Assembly: GCA_030683705.1 (NCBI GenBank)
Contig: JAUXPP010000050.1
Location: 1 to 44,227 of the forward strand
Length of the DNA stretch: 44,227 nucleotides
From: Polaromonas sp.
Lineage (GTDB): Bacteria > Pseudomonadota > Gammaproteobacteria > Burkholderiales > Burkholderiaceae_C
Direction: 5' to 3'
The translations under genes were made by a program, and so were the position numbers. Numbering within the stretch: the stretch's first letter is position 1; each line of letters starts with the position of its first letter. Below are positions 1 to 15,276 of this stretch, one piece after another. The notes beneath the pieces were generated by a model, which did not search any database, was not told the origin of the DNA, and saw only the letters and a list, made by a program, of their open reading frames with translations.

Positions 1-2636
<2,636 letters not shown>

Positions 2637-2640
<4 letters not shown>

Positions 2641-5600
2641 GCGGCCTCCGCGAAGCCGAGGGCTGCTTCCATGTCGACTGCGACGATGCGCGAAACGCCC
2701 TGCTCCTGCATGGTCACGCCAATCAGCTGTTCGGCCATCTCCATGGCAATCTTGTTGTGGCTGATGAACAGGAACTGGGTTTCCTTGCTCATGCTGGCCA
2801 CCAGCTTGGCATAACGCTCGGTGTTGGCGTCGTCCAGCGGCGCGTCCACCTCGTCGAGCAGACAGAAGGGCGCAGGATTGAGCTGGAAGATCGCAAACAC
2901 CAGCGCAATTGCGGTCAGCGCCTTTTCGCCGCCCGAGAGCAAGTGGATGGTCTGGTTCTTCTTGCCCGGCGGCTGCGCCAGCACCTGCACGCCGGCGTCC
3001 AGGATTTCTTCGCCGGTCATCATCAATTTGGCATTGCCGCCGCCGAACAGGCGCGGGAACATCTCGCCGAAATGCCGGTTCACCGTCTCGAAGGTCGAGG
3101 ACAAGAGTTCGCGGGTTTCGGTGTCGATTTTCTTGATCGCATCTTCCAGCGTGTTCATGGCCTCGTTCAGGTCGGCCGACTGGGCGTCGAGGAACTGCTT
3201 GCGTTCGCGTGCGCTGGCCAGTTCGTCGAGGGCCGCAAGGTTGACGGCGCCCAGCGACTGGATCTCGCGGTTGATGCGGTCGATCTCGCCCTGCAGGCCC
3301 GTGAGGCGCACGTTGCCGGCCTGGATCGATGACTCGACCGCTGCCAGGTCGGCCTGCGCATCGGCCAGCAACTGCGCATACTGCTCGAAGCCCAGGCGCG
3401 CCGCCTGTTCTTTCAGCTGGAACTCGGTGATGCGCTGGCGCAGCGGCTCGAGTTCACGCTCGAGCTGCAGGCGGCGCTCGTCGCTGGCCCGCAACTTGGT
3501 GGTCAGGTCGTCGTACTGGCTGCGTTTGGCGCCCAGGTCGGCTTCGCGTTCGAGCTTCACATTGAGCGCATCCTGCAGACCGGCCTTGGCGGCGGCATCG
3601 CTCAGGCGCGAGAGTTCCTCTTTGGCGCGTTCTTCCTCGCTGGCAATCGATGCCGCCTGCTGTGCGGCGATCGCTATCGAACGTGTGAGCTCGTCGCGGC
3701 GCGAGGCCAGGCTGCGCAGCGCAAACTGCGCTTCCTGCGACTGGCGCTCCAGCGCGCGCTGCTGCTCGCGCGATTCGTTCAACTTGCGCTCGGCCTCGAT
3801 CACGCGGTCGTCGAGCTGGGCATGGCGCTCCTGGCTGTCGGCCAGTTGCATGTCGAGTTCTTCAAAACGTGCTTCGGCCGTGACCTTGCGCTCCTGCAGT
3901 TCGGCCATCTGCGCGTCGATCTCGCCGAGGTCGGCCGCAATCTGTTCGCTGCGCGCGCGGGTCTGTTCGGCCAGCTGCGTCAGGCGCAAGACCTCGACCT
4001 GCAGTTCGTGCGTGCGGCTCTGGCCTTCGGCGGCCTCGCGGCGCGCCGTTGCCAGGCGCTGGGCCGCATCGGCATAGGCAGCTTCGGCGCGGATCAGCGC
4101 ACTGCGCGCCTCGTCGGCAATCAGCGCCTGCCCGCGCAGCTGTTTTTCGAGGTTCTCGATTTCCTGGGCGCGGGCCAACAGGCCGGCCTGTTCGGAATCC
4201 TGGGCGTAAAAACTCACGCTGTGTTGCGTCACCGCATGGCCGGTCTGCACAAAAATCACTTCGCCGGCCTGCAACTGCTGGCGCGCCGACAGCGCTTCGT
4301 CCAGGCTGGCCGCGGTCAGGCAGCCGTGCAGCCAGTCACCCAGCAGCGCGGCCTGGCCGGCATCACCCAGGCGCAGAAAATCGGCCAGCGGTTTCAGTCC
4401 GGTGCGTGAGGCCGGGGCTGGCGCACCGGCCGCTGGTGGCGAATAAAACGAGAGTTTGGCCGGCGGGGTATCGCGGCCGTCGGTGCCGGCAAAACCGCGC
4501 ACCATGTCGAGCCGGCTGACTTCCAGCGCGCCCAGGCGCTCGCGCAGCGCGGCTTCCAGCGCATTTTCCCAGCCCTGCTCGATATGGATGCGGCTCCACA
4601 AACCCTGCAAGCCGTCGAGGCCGTGTTTGGCCAGCCAGGGTTTGAGCTTGCCGTCGGTCTTGACCTTTTCCTGCAGCGCCTTGAGCGCCTCCATACGCGC
4701 CGACAGCTCGGCCTGTTTGGCCGATTCGGTGTTGACGGCTTGCTGCTTGCTCCGCCTGTCTTCGTCGAGCTGCGGCACGCTGTCGGTCAATTCGTGCAGG
4801 CGTGCCTCAACCATTTCCTGGTTTTCCCGGGCCGCGCTGAACTGGGTGTTGAGGTTGGCCAGGCGCGCTTCGTCGGGCGCGTTGAGCGCATTTTTGTCGG
4901 CGCTCAGGCGTTCGTGGCGCAGGCCGAGGGCGCGCGACTGCTCCTCGATATTGCGCTGGTCGGCGGCCAGCACCTGGATCTGCTGCTGCACCTGGCCGAC
5001 GCTGGCGCGCTGCTCATTGGCTTTGGACTGCGCAGCGCGCAGCGCTTCCTCGAGCGCCGGCAACTGGCCAGCCTGGTCCTCGCTCTGTGCAGCCAGCAGT
5101 TCCGACTGTTCCTCGGCCTGCAGCGCCTGCGCCGCGAGGTTTTCGGTCTCCAGCGCCGCATCGTCCTTGCGTGCCGCCCACTGTGCGGTCTGGTCCTTGA
5201 GCTGCTGCAGGCGCTGCTCGACGCGCTGCCGGCCTTCGACCACAAAACGGATCTCGGCCTCCAGCCGGCCGACTTCGGCGCTGGCTTCATAAAGCTTGCC
5301 CTGGGCCTGGTTCACCTGGTCGCCGGCGGCGTAGTGCGCCTGGCGGATGGTCTCGAGGTCAGCCTCGATATGGCGCAGGTCGGCGATGCGGCTTTCCAGG
5401 TCGTTGACCGACTTTTCGGCGTCGGCCTTGACCCTGGCCTGGTCGGCTTCGCTTTCGGCACGCTTGAGGAACCACAGCTGGTGCTGCTTGAGCGTGGCGT
5501 CGACGTGCAGCGTGTTGTAGCGCAACGCGACCTCGGCCTGCTTTTCGAGCTTGTCGAGGTTGGTATTGAGTTCGCGCAGGATGTCCTCGACACGTGTCAG

Positions 5601-6170
5601 GTTCTCGCGCGTGTCGCTCAGCCGGTTGGCGGTTTCGCGCCGGCGTTCCTTGTACTTGGAGACCCCGGCGGCTTCCTCGAGGAACAGGCGCAGTTCCTCG
5701 GGTTTGGATTCGATGATGCGGCTGATTGTGCCCTGGCCGATGATGGCGTAGGCGCGCGGGCCCAGGCCGGTGCCGAGGAACACGTCCTGCACATCGCGCC
5801 GGCGCACCGGCTGGTTGTTGATGTAGTAGCTGCTGGTGCCGTCGCGCGTCAGCACGCGCTTGACGGCGATTTCGGCGAACTGGCCCCACTGGCCGCCGGC
5901 GCGGTGGTCGGCATTGTCAAAAACCAGTTCGACGCTGGAGCGGCTGGCCGGCTTCCTGATGTTGGTGCCGTTGAAGATCACGTCCTGCATGGACTCGCCG
6001 CGCAGCTCGGAGGCACGGCTTTCACCGAGCACCCAGCGCACGGCATCCATGATGTTGGACTTGCCGCAACCGTTGGGGCCGACCACCCCGACCAGCTGAC
6101 CGGGCAGCACAAAATTGGTCGGTTCGGCAAACGATTTGAACCCGGATAACTTGATCGAATTGAGACGCAC
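2637..6170 (-). CDS. smc: Chromosome segregation protein SMC
   Basis: SMC is the ATPase core of the bacterial condensin that compacts and segregates chromosomes with ScpA and ScpB. The 1177-residue length is normal. The N-terminal head carries Walker A (GPNGCGKSN, residues 31-39). Long coiled coils flank a hinge at roughly residues 500-650. The C-terminal head has the signature LLSGGEKALTAIAL and Walker B CLLDEVDAPLDDAN. Translation starts at a GTG (6170), giving MRLNSIKLSGFKSF, the conserved SMC N-terminus. It is the first gene of the smc-zipA-ligA unit and diverges from dapC across about 300 bp. ScpA and ScpB are not in the window. Confidence 0.98.
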
Positions 6171-6206
6171 GGCAGACCCTGTTTTCTTGTTCGCGCTTTG
6201 AAGCTA

Positions 6207-6226
6207 AGCCATTGATTTTTATGGCT
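6207..6226. repeat. Short inverted repeat in the smc-dapC intergenic region
   Basis: AGCCAT and ATGGCT arms flank an AT-rich 8-nt loop, 37 bp upstream of the smc start. It lies between divergent genes, so it is not a terminator for either. It could be a regulatory site or part of a decayed repeat. Confidence 0.4.
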
Positions 6227-6287
6227 CTTTTTGGAAGCACCCGACCCCGCCCCCAGCGCTGCGGAGCCTGCAATGTTACCCGAGCGA

Positions 6288-6335
6288 GCAGGGCCGGCCG
6301 CTGTAAAAAAGGGTGACGGCAGGCCGGCCGCCCTG
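6288..6335. repeat. GC-rich imperfect inverted repeat, smc-dapC intergenic region
   Basis: GCAGGGCCGGCCGCTG pairs imperfectly with CAGGCCGGCCGCCCTGC across an A-rich loop containing TAAAAAAGGG. With the items at 6207, 6363 and 6460 it accounts for most of the 302-bp gene-free stretch 6171-6472. No small gene is evident there. Confidence 0.45.
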
Positions 6336-6362
6336 CCCCCGCCCGCTTGATGCATCGAATCG

Positions 6363-6412
6363 TCATCCGGCCCATGCGCAGCAAGCGTGAGCAGCTATCA
6401 ATTCAGGAGCAT
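6363..6412 (-). repeat. Dispersed 55-bp repeat, intergenic copy upstream of dapC
   Basis: Read on the minus strand this gives GCTCCTGAATTGATAGCTGC, followed by TCACGCTTGC and a GGGCCGG end. It shares the TGATAGCTGC and CACGCTTG blocks with the copy at 37665 and with the dapE copy at 9864. It is one of the two members that lie outside, or only at the very edge of, a coding sequence. Confidence 0.6.
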
Positions 6413-6459
6413 TCATCGGGTGCCGCAAGTGCCGCCGCCGGTCGCCGGCCCGCCCGCGG

Positions 6460-6465
6460 GATAAT
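6460..6465 (+). promoter_or_regulatory. Candidate -10 box of dapC (possibly leaderless)
   Basis: GATAAT ends 7 nt before the dapC ATG, so a transcript starting at the usual distance would begin at or next to the start codon. There is no Shine-Dalgarno sequence between it and the ATG. A matching -35 box is not obvious in this GC-rich stretch, so the call is tentative. Confidence 0.4.
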
Positions 6466-6472
6466 CCGGGCC

Positions 6473-7684
6473 ATGAATCCCCTGTTGAAACGCCTGCAGC
6501 CCTATCCTTTCGAGCGGCTGCGCCTGCTGCACGCCGGTGTCACGCCGAATCCTGCCTACCGTCCCATCAGCCTGGGCATAGGCGAGCCCAAACATGCGAC
6601 ACCGGAGCTGATCAAGACCGCGCTGAGCGCCAGCCTGGCCGGGCTGGCGAGTTACCCGGCGACCGCCGGCGAGCCCAGGCTGCGCCAGTCCATGGCCGGC
6701 TGGATGTCGCGCCGTTACGGCCTGGCGCTGGACCCGCTGACCCAGATCCTGCCGGTCAACGGTTCGCGCGAAGCCTTGTTCGCGCTGGCCCAGACGGTGA
6801 TCGACCCGACGCAGCCTGGCGCGACGGTGGTCAGCCCGAATCCCTTCTATCAGATCTACGAAGGCGCAGCCCTGCTGGCCGGCGCCGACACCTGGTTCGC
6901 ACCCAGCGACCCGGCGCGCAACTTCGCGGTGGACTGGGCAGCCGTGCCGCAGGACGTCTGGCAAAAGACACAACTGCTGTTTGTCTGCTCACCGGGCAAC
7001 CCGACCGGCGCGGTGATGGGCCTGGACGAATGGAAGCTGCTGTTCGAGCTCAGCGACCGCTACGGCTTTGTGATCGCCTCCGACGAGTGCTACAGCGAGA
7101 TCTACTTCCGTGACGAACCACCGCTGGGCGGCCTGCAGGCCGCGGCGCAGCTCGGCCGCCATGATTTCAAAAACATCATCGCGCTCACCAGCCTGTCCAA
7201 ACGCAGCAATGTGCCCGGCCTGCGCAGTGGTTTTGTGGCCGGTGACGCCGCGCTGATCAAGCCCTTCCTGCTCTACCGCACCTACCACGGCAGCGCCATG
7301 AGCCCCATCGTGCAGGCCGCCAGCATCGCCGCCTGGGACGACGAAGCGCATGTGGTGGCCAATCGCGCGATGTACCGCGAGAAATTCGCCAGTGTCACGC
7401 CGCTGCTGGCCGCGGTGATGAACGTGGCCCTGCCCGATGCCGGCTTTTACCTGTGGGCCGAGGTTCCGCCATGTTTTGCCGGCGACGACGCGGCTTTTTC
7501 GAGCGAGCTGCTCGCTCTCTACAATGTCGTGGTGTTGCCCGGCAGTTACCTGGCCCGCGAAGCCCGCGGCCAGAACCCGGGCGCCGGCAGAATTCGCATG
7601 GCCCTGGTGGCTGAAACCGCCGAGTGTGTCGAAGCCGCCGAAAGAATCGTTTCCTTTATCCAATCCAGGACTTCTTCAAAATGA
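6473..7684 (+). CDS. dapC: Succinyldiaminopimelate aminotransferase DapC
   Basis: A PLP-dependent class I/II aminotransferase. It converts N-succinyl-2-amino-6-ketopimelate to N-succinyl-LL-diaminopimelate in lysine and peptidoglycan precursor synthesis. The protein has 403 residues. The PLP lysine is K243 in [16 protein letters not shown], and [10 protein letters not shown] (about 172-181) and [10 protein letters not shown] (about 202-211) are typical of the fold. I chose the ATG at 6473 ([16 protein letters not shown]) because the upstream in-frame extension has no family character and runs through a repeat. The stop overlaps the dapD start by 4 nt (ATGA), and the dapC-dapD-dapE order supports DapC rather than another aminotransferase. 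Confidence 0.93.
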   Translation: MNPLLKRLQPYPFERLRLLHAGVTPNPAYRPISLGIGEPKHATPELIKTALSASLAGLASYPATAGEPRLRQSMAGWMSRRYGLALDPLTQILPVNGSREALFALAQTVIDPTQPGATVVSPNPFYQIYEGAALLAGADTWFAPSDPARNFAVDWAAVPQDVWQKTQLLFVCSPGNPTGAVMGLDEWKLLFELSDRYGFVIASDECYSEIYFRDEPPLGGLQAAAQLGRHDFKNIIALTSLSKRSNVPGLRSGFVAGDAALIKPFLLYRTYHGSAMSPIVQAASIAAWDDEAHVVANRAMYREKFASVTPLLAAVMNVALPDAGFYLWAEVPPCFAGDDAAFSSELLALYNVVVLPGSYLAREARGQNPGAGRIRMALVAETAECVEAAERIVSFIQSRTSSK

Positions 7685-8508
7685 ATCAAGACCAGCTCGA
7701 AAGCATCATCAACGCCGCCTGGGACGACCGCGCGAATCTGTCGCCACAGGCTGCGTCCAAGGAAATCCAGGATGCGGTGGAGCACACGATTTCCGAACTG
7801 AACGCCGGCCGCCTGCGCGTGGCCACGCGCCAGGGCGTGGGCCAGTGGACCACGCACCAGTGGATCAAGAAGGCCGTGCTGCTGAGCTTCCGCCTGCAGG
7901 ACCACGTGATGATGCGCGCCGGGGACCTCGGCTTTTTCGACAAGGTGCCGACCAAGTTTTCGCACCTCAGCGAAGAGGAAATGAAAGCCAGCGGCGTGCG
8001 TGTGGTGCCGCCCGCCGTGGCGCGCCGCGGCAGCTATATCGCCAGGGGCGCGATCCTGATGCCCAGCTACGTGAACATCGGCGCCTACGTCGATGAAGGC
8101 TCCATGGTCGATGCCTGGGCCACCGTCGGCAGCTGCGCGCAGGTCGGCAAAAACGTGCACCTGTCCGGCGGCGTCGGACTGGGCGGCGTGCTGGAGCCGC
8201 TGCAGGCGAACCCGACCATCATCGAGGACAACTGCTTCATCGGCGCGCGTTCCGAGGTGGTCGAAGGCGTGATCGTCGAGGAAAACTCGGTGATCTCCAT
8301 GGGCGTCTACATCGGCCAGAGCACGCCGATTTATGACCGCGAGGCCGACACTGTGACTTACGGCCGCATCCCGGCCGGCTCGGTCGTGGTCTCGGGCAAC
8401 CTGCCCAAGGCCGGCGGCAAGTACTCGCTGTATTGCGCCGTGATCGTCAAGCGTGTGGACGCCAAGACCCGCGCGACGACGAGCCTGAACGACCTGCTGC
8501 GCGACTGA
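7681..8508 (+). CDS. dapD: Tetrahydrodipicolinate N-succinyltransferase DapD
   Basis: Transfers succinyl from succinyl-CoA to tetrahydrodipicolinate, the step before DapC. The 275-residue length matches the family (E. coli 274). After a helical N-terminal region come left-handed beta-helix hexapeptide repeats, visible from about residue 120 ([20 protein letters not shown]) to about 220 ([19 protein letters not shown]). The start is the ATG at 7681 ([14 protein letters not shown]), which forms the 4-nt overlap with dapC; an upstream in-frame extension inside dapC was rejected. Confidence 0.97.
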   Translation: MNQDQLESIINAAWDDRANLSPQAASKEIQDAVEHTISELNAGRLRVATRQGVGQWTTHQWIKKAVLLSFRLQDHVMMRAGDLGFFDKVPTKFSHLSEEEMKASGVRVVPPAVARRGSYIARGAILMPSYVNIGAYVDEGSMVDAWATVGSCAQVGKNVHLSGGVGLGGVLEPLQANPTIIEDNCFIGARSEVVEGVIVEENSVISMGVYIGQSTPIYDREADTVTYGRIPAGSVVVSGNLPKAGGKYSLYCAVIVKRVDAKTRATTSLNDLLRD

Positions 8509-8526
8509 TTACTGATCGGAACCGAC

Positions 8527-11770
<3,244 letters not shown>

Positions 11771-11782
11771 AACCTGCGTCCC

Positions 11783-11804
11783 GGCTTTCACGGCTGTGAA
11801 TGCC
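11783..11804. repeat. Short hairpin between prmB and the ABC-F gene
   Basis: GGCTTTCAC pairs with GTGAATGCC (8 of 9) around a GGCT loop. It is followed by AT-rich sequence but no clean T run, so it is at best a weak terminator for prmB or a leader hairpin of the next gene. Confidence 0.35.
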
Positions 11805-11825
11805 GAACAATTTTGTCTGTTTGAA

Positions 11826-13847
11826 ATGATTACCCTTAAAAACGTGGTGCTGCGTCGCGGCGCCAAAGTGATTCTCGACAGCGCGTCTGTCAGCCTGAAC
11901 CCCGGCGAAAAAATCGGCCTGGTGGGGCGCAATGGCGCGGGCAAGTCGTCCCTGTTTGCCATGCTCAATGGCACGCTGCATGAAGACGGCGGCGAGTTCT
12001 ACATTCCCGCCCAGTGGCGCATGGCGCAGGTCGCCCAGGACATGCCCGAGACCGAACAAAGCGCCACCGACTATGTGATCGAGGGCGACGTGGTCTTGCT
12101 GGCCGCGCAGGCCGAGGTCACCGCCTCCGAAGACAGCGGCGACGGCGACCGCATGGCGCACGCTTACATGGAGCTTTACGACGCCGGCGCGCACGATGCG
12201 CAGGCCAGAGCCCAGGCACTGATCCTCGGCCTGGGTTTCAAGGTCAGCGAACTCGACAACCCGGTCAACAGCTTTTCCGGTGGCTGGCGCATGCGCCTGC
12301 AGCTGGCGCGCGCACTGATGTGCCCGTCCGACCTGTTGCTGCTCGACGAACCGACCAATCACCTGGATCTGGACGCGCTGGTCTGGCTGGAAGCCTGGCT
12401 GCAGCGTTACCAGGGCACCATGCTGGTCATCAGCCATGACCGCGAATTCCTCGACGCGGTGACCGATGTCACGGTGCATATCGAACGCGCCAAACTCACG
12501 CGTTACGGCGGCAACTACAGCAAGTTCGAGGACCTGCGGGCCGAACAGATGGCGCTGCAGCAAGGCGCGTATGCCAAGCAGCAGGACAAGATCGCCCACC
12601 TGCAGAAATTCATCGCGCGCTTCAAGGCCAAGGCCAGCAAGGCCAAGCAGGCACAAAGCCGGGTCAAGGCGCTGGACCGCATGGAGAAAATCGCGCCGCT
12701 GCTGGCCGAGGCCGACTTCACCTTCGAGTTCAAGGAACCGGCGAACCTGCCCAACCCCATGCTGTCGATGCAGAACGCTTATTTTGGCTACCCGCCGCCA
12801 GAAGATGCGCCTGCCGGCACGCCGCCCACCGTCATCGTGCAGAACGTCAACAAGTCGGTGCTCGCCGGCCAGCGCATCGGCATCCTGGGCGCCAACGGCC
12901 AGGGCAAATCGACCCTGGTCAAGACGGTGGCGCGCGCGCTGGCGCCCATCAGTGGCGAGATGACCGAAGGCAAGGGCCTGAACATCGGCTACTTCGCGCA
13001 GCAGGAACTCGACGTGCTGCGGCCCGCCGACAACCCGCTGGAGCACATGATCCGCCTGGTCAAGGAAGTCACGGCTGCCGGCAAGATGGGCAACCAGCCG
13101 ACGCGTGAGCAGGACCTGCGCAGCTTCCTGGGCAACTTCAACTTCAGCGGCGACATGGTCAAGCAGGCCGTCGGCAGCATGAGCGGCGGCGAAAAAGCCC
13201 GGCTGGTGCTGTGCATGATCGTCTGGCAACGCCCCAACCTGTTGCTGCTCGACGAGCCGACCAACCACCTGGACCTGGCCACACGCGAGGCGCTGTCGAT
13301 GGCGCTCAACGAGTTCGAAGGCACGGTGATGCTGGTCAGCCACGACCGGGCCTTGCTGCGCGCCGTTTGCGACGAGTTCTGGATGGTCTCGCAAGGCGGT
13401 GTCGCGCCGTTTGATGGCGACCTGGACGACTACCAGAAGTATTTGCTCGACTACGCCAAACGCCAGCGCGAAGAGGCCAAAAAGGCGGCCAGCAACCCGG
13501 CGCCGTCCGCCGTTGCTACAAAAACAGTAGCTGCCGATGCACAGCCGGCGAGGGCTACAGGCACGATCGACACCCCAAAACCAGTCGACAAAAAGCTCGA
13601 AGCCCAGCGCCGCCAGCAGCAATCTGACAGCACCAAACCGCTGCGCAAGGAACTGGAAAAAACCGACGCCCGCATGGCGTCCCTCAGCGCAGAGCGCGAC
13701 AGCCTGCAGGCCAGCCTGGCCAACACCACGGCGCCTGCAGAAATCGCGCAATCGGGCAAACGCCTGAAGGCCATAGCCGCCGAACTGGCCACGCTCGAGG
13801 AGCGCTGGCTGGAGCTGACCGAACAGATCGAAACCGCCACGGCCTGA
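11826..13847 (+). CDS. yheS: ABC-F family ATPase, YheS-like
   Basis: A soluble protein with two ABC ATPase domains and no membrane part. ABC-F proteins act on ribosomes; YheS has a proposed role in translation of difficult nascent chains. The 673 residues start MITLKNVVLRRGAKV. Walker A motifs are GRNGAGKSS and GANGQGKST, and signatures are FSGGWRMRLQLA and MSGGEKARLVL. Both Walker B regions read LLLLDEPTNHLDL. The inter-domain linker KASKAKQAQSRVKALDRM is typical. The tail (about 540-673) is a charged coiled coil, and its beginning holds a repeat-derived stretch at 13515-13563. I chose the ATG at 11826, since the upstream in-frame extension lies within prmB. Uup is the alternative name, but the N-terminus and length favour YheS. 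Confidence 0.9.
   Translation: MITLKNVVLRRGAKVILDSASVSLNPGEKIGLVGRNGAGKSSLFAMLNGTLHEDGGEFYIPAQWRMAQVAQDMPETEQSATDYVIEGDVVLLAAQAEVTASEDSGDGDRMAHAYMELYDAGAHDAQARAQALILGLGFKVSELDNPVNSFSGGWRMRLQLARALMCPSDLLLLDEPTNHLDLDALVWLEAWLQRYQGTMLVISHDREFLDAVTDVTVHIERAKLTRYGGNYSKFEDLRAEQMALQQGAYAKQQDKIAHLQKFIARFKAKASKAKQAQSRVKALDRMEKIAPLLAEADFTFEFKEPANLPNPMLSMQNAYFGYPPPEDAPAGTPPTVIVQNVNKSVLAGQRIGILGANGQGKSTLVKTVARALAPISGEMTEGKGLNIGYFAQQELDVLRPADNPLEHMIRLVKEVTAAGKMGNQPTREQDLRSFLGNFNFSGDMVKQAVGSMSGGEKARLVLCMIVWQRPNLLLLDEPTNHLDLATREALSMALNEFEGTVMLVSHDRALLRAVCDEFWMVSQGGVAPFDGDLDDYQKYLLDYAKRQREEAKKAASNPAPSAVATKTVAADAQPARATGTIDTPKPVDKKLEAQRRQQQSDSTKPLRKELEKTDARMASLSAERDSLQASLANTTAPAEIAQSGKRLKAIAAELATLEERWLELTEQIETATA
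13515..13563 (+). repeat. Dispersed 55-bp repeat in the tail linker of the ABC-F gene
   Basis: GCTACAAAAACAGTAGCTGC is followed by a variable core and GGGCTACAGGC, the same block order as in the other copies. It is in frame and encodes about 16 residues (VATKTVAADAQPARAT) in the poorly conserved linker after the second ATPase domain, a place tolerant of insertion. Confidence 0.7.
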
Positions 13848-13903
13848 CCGGCCCTTGGCGTGCGGCCCTAACGTGGGGCGGCATTTCGGGCTAAAGTGAC
13901 AAC

Positions 13904-14410
13904 ATGCCCACTGCCCTCCAAATGGCTGCCGATGATGTGGCCCTCTCAGCTGCCGTCACCCGCAGCCGCAAGCTGCTGCACAAACGCGCCGTGGTCGCGG
14001 CGGCGGCCAGCGCGGTACCGGTGCCCGGCCTGGACTGGGCGGTGGACGCAGCCATGCTGTCGCGGCTGATCCCGGAGATCAACAAGGAGTTCGGCCTGAC
14101 GCCGCAGCAGCTCGACCAGCTCGACCCCAAAAAACGCGACCAGGTGCAAAAAGCCGTCACGGTGGTGGGTTCGGTGCTGATCGGCAAATTCATCAGCCGC
14201 GACCTGATCCTCAAGGCCGCCACCAAAATCGGCATGCGCCTGACCACCAAACAGCTCGCCAAATACGTGCCCTTTGCCGGCCAGATCGTCGCCGCCAGTG
14301 TCGGTTACGCGGCGATCCGTTACCTCGGTGAGGAACACATGAAGGACTGCATCCGGGTGGCGCAACAGGCGCAGCTCGAGGTGCCGCTACTGGGTTACAC
14401 CGCCAGATAA
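13904..14410 (+). CDS. Conserved hypothetical protein, DUF697-like
   Basis: 168 residues of unknown function. The segment VVAAAASAVPVPGLDWAVDAAM, a helix-proline-helix pattern seen in DUF697/YcjF-type proteins, is followed by an amphipathic region with LTPQQLDQLDPKKRDQV. Two mildly hydrophobic helices come later (about 82-100 and 123-146, the latter YVPFAGQIVAASVGYAAIRYL). It may associate with membrane. The start ATG at 13904 lacks a strong ribosome binding site; a second in-frame ATG is six codons on. It follows the ABC-F gene by 56 bp and converges on the BLUF gene. The family link is by eye only. Confidence 0.7.
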   Translation: MPTALQMAADDVALSAAVTRSRKLLHKRAVVAAAASAVPVPGLDWAVDAAMLSRLIPEINKEFGLTPQQLDQLDPKKRDQVQKAVTVVGSVLIGKFISRDLILKAATKIGMRLTTKQLAKYVPFAGQIVAASVGYAAIRYLGEEHMKDCIRVAQQAQLEVPLLGYTAR

Positions 14411-14432
14411 ACCGCCACTGCGCAGGGCAGGG

Positions 14433-14873
14433 TCAGGGAAGCGCCTGGAGCCGGGAGAAAAAGACGTTCATGAGGCTGGTGAAGGCCTCGTTGGGAACGG
14501 TTTCCTTGCGATGCGCATCGAGTTCGGCGATGTGCGCCAGTTCCATCGGAAGCGCCTGCAGCGCAGCCATGGACACCCCCTCGAACAGGCGCCCGACCGC
14601 GGTGGTGATGTACACAACCCGGCAATTGCGGTGCCGGCTGTCGGCCATGACCTGCACATATTTTTCGAGCACGCCACGCTCGGGCCCCTCCAGGACCTGC
14701 GCAAACACGCCGCCGCCGAAAACCAGAACGCCCGTGATGCCGAGCGGTGGATTGTTTTTCCCCGCGCTCTTGAGGATGGCGTTAACGGCGTCATCATCAA
14801 GACCTTCCGCGGCGTCACTGATGTAGAGAAGTCTGAGGATGGGAGCGTGCATGGGATAGAGCATGCCATCCAT
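14433..14873 (-). CDS. BLUF-domain blue-light sensor
   Basis: Consists essentially of one FAD-binding BLUF domain plus a short C-terminal extension (146 residues), with no output domain. Such short BLUF proteins signal through partner proteins. Counting from the ATG at 14873, the photocycle residues are present: Y17 (LLYISDA), N41 (NNPPLGITG) and Q59 (FAQVLEGP). R80-H81 of the DSRH motif is also there. The semi-conserved Trp of AppA (FxGWxM) is V100 here, while the following Met (M102) is kept. The start is uncertain: ATGs at residues 1, 4 and 8 all lack a clear ribosome binding site. It stands alone, convergent with the gene at 13904 and next to the tRNA. Confidence 0.88.
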   Translation of the reverse strand: MDGMLYPMHAPILRLLYISDAAEGLDDDAVNAILKSAGKNNPPLGITGVLVFGGGVFAQVLEGPERGVLEKYVQVMADSRHRNCRVVYITTAVGRLFEGVSMAALQALPMELAHIAELDAHRKETVPNEAFTSLMNVFFSRLQALP

Positions 14874-15068
14874 CGCACGGGCAAATACAGCGACTTCTGA
14901 AGCATGGGCCTTTCAGCGCCGATTTTGCATCGAATTGCACGAGGGTGCCCGGCGATCTCCGGCGGCGACCGCGTGCCCATGCGAAAGCCGACGGTTTCCG
15001 CAAGATGGCCCTGAAATTCCCTGAAGGCGCTGTTGGCGGGGCCTGCGCTGCCAGGCCAGTCCGTGCCG

Positions 15069-15103
15069 AAAAAAAAGCGCCTGACTTTGCAGTCAGGCGC
15101 TTT
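15069..15103 (-). terminator. Rho-independent terminator of tRNA-Lys
   Basis: On the minus strand AAAGCGCCTGACT, a short loop and AGTCAGGCGCTTT are followed by a run of T residues. It is a near-perfect stem with a T tract, starting 8 nt after the encoded CCA of the tRNA. Confidence 0.93.
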
Positions 15104-15110
15104 GAATAAC

Positions 15111-15186
15111 TGGTGGGGCCTGCGGGGGTCGAACCCACGACAAACGGATTAAAAGTCCGCTGCTCTACCAACTGAGCTAAGGCCCC
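15111..15186 (-). tRNA. tRNA-Lys (anticodon UUU)
   Basis: A 76-nt gene including an encoded CCA end. The acceptor stem GGGGCCT/AGGCCCC, D arm GCTCAGTTGGTAGAGC, anticodon arm GCGGA-CTTTTAA-TCCGT and T arm with GGTTCGACC fold normally. The anticodon TTT decodes AAA and AAG lysine codons. Transcribed with its own promoter and terminator (see neighbours). Confidence 0.98.
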
Positions 15187-15213
15187 GAGGGGCATCTTTC
15201 GATGCTTCCCGGT

Positions 15214-15238
15214 CTTTGCTGCATCGTGTGCAGCAAAG
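15214..15238 (-). other. Hairpin in the tRNA-Lys precursor leader
   Basis: CTTTGCTGCA and TGCAGCAAAG form a perfect 10-bp stem with a 5-nt loop between the promoter and the mature tRNA 5' end. A smaller GCATC/GATGC hairpin lies at 15192-15205. These may guide 5' leader processing, or the larger one may weakly terminate transcription from tcdA. Confidence 0.55.
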
Positions 15239-15244
15239 CCTTGA

Positions 15245-15274
15245 ATTATAGCGTTATTTTTTCGGGCTTTGCAA
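15245..15274 (-). promoter_or_regulatory. Sigma-70 promoter of tRNA-Lys
   Basis: On the minus strand, TTGCAA (15274-15269), an 18-nt spacer and a perfect TATAAT (15250-15245) precede the tRNA by about 60 nt. It begins two bases beyond the tcdA stop codon, so the tRNA has its own promoter rather than depending on tcdA. Confidence 0.85.
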
Positions 15275-15276
15275 AC

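Noticed and set aside
4584..6149. Long open frame (521 codons) on the plus strand opposite smc
   Set aside because: Antisense shadow of a GC-rich gene; composition is low-complexity and no family motif is visible, while smc on the other strand is unmistakable.
6207..6226. Hairpin as a terminator of smc or dapC
   Set aside because: The two genes diverge from this region, so neither is terminated here.
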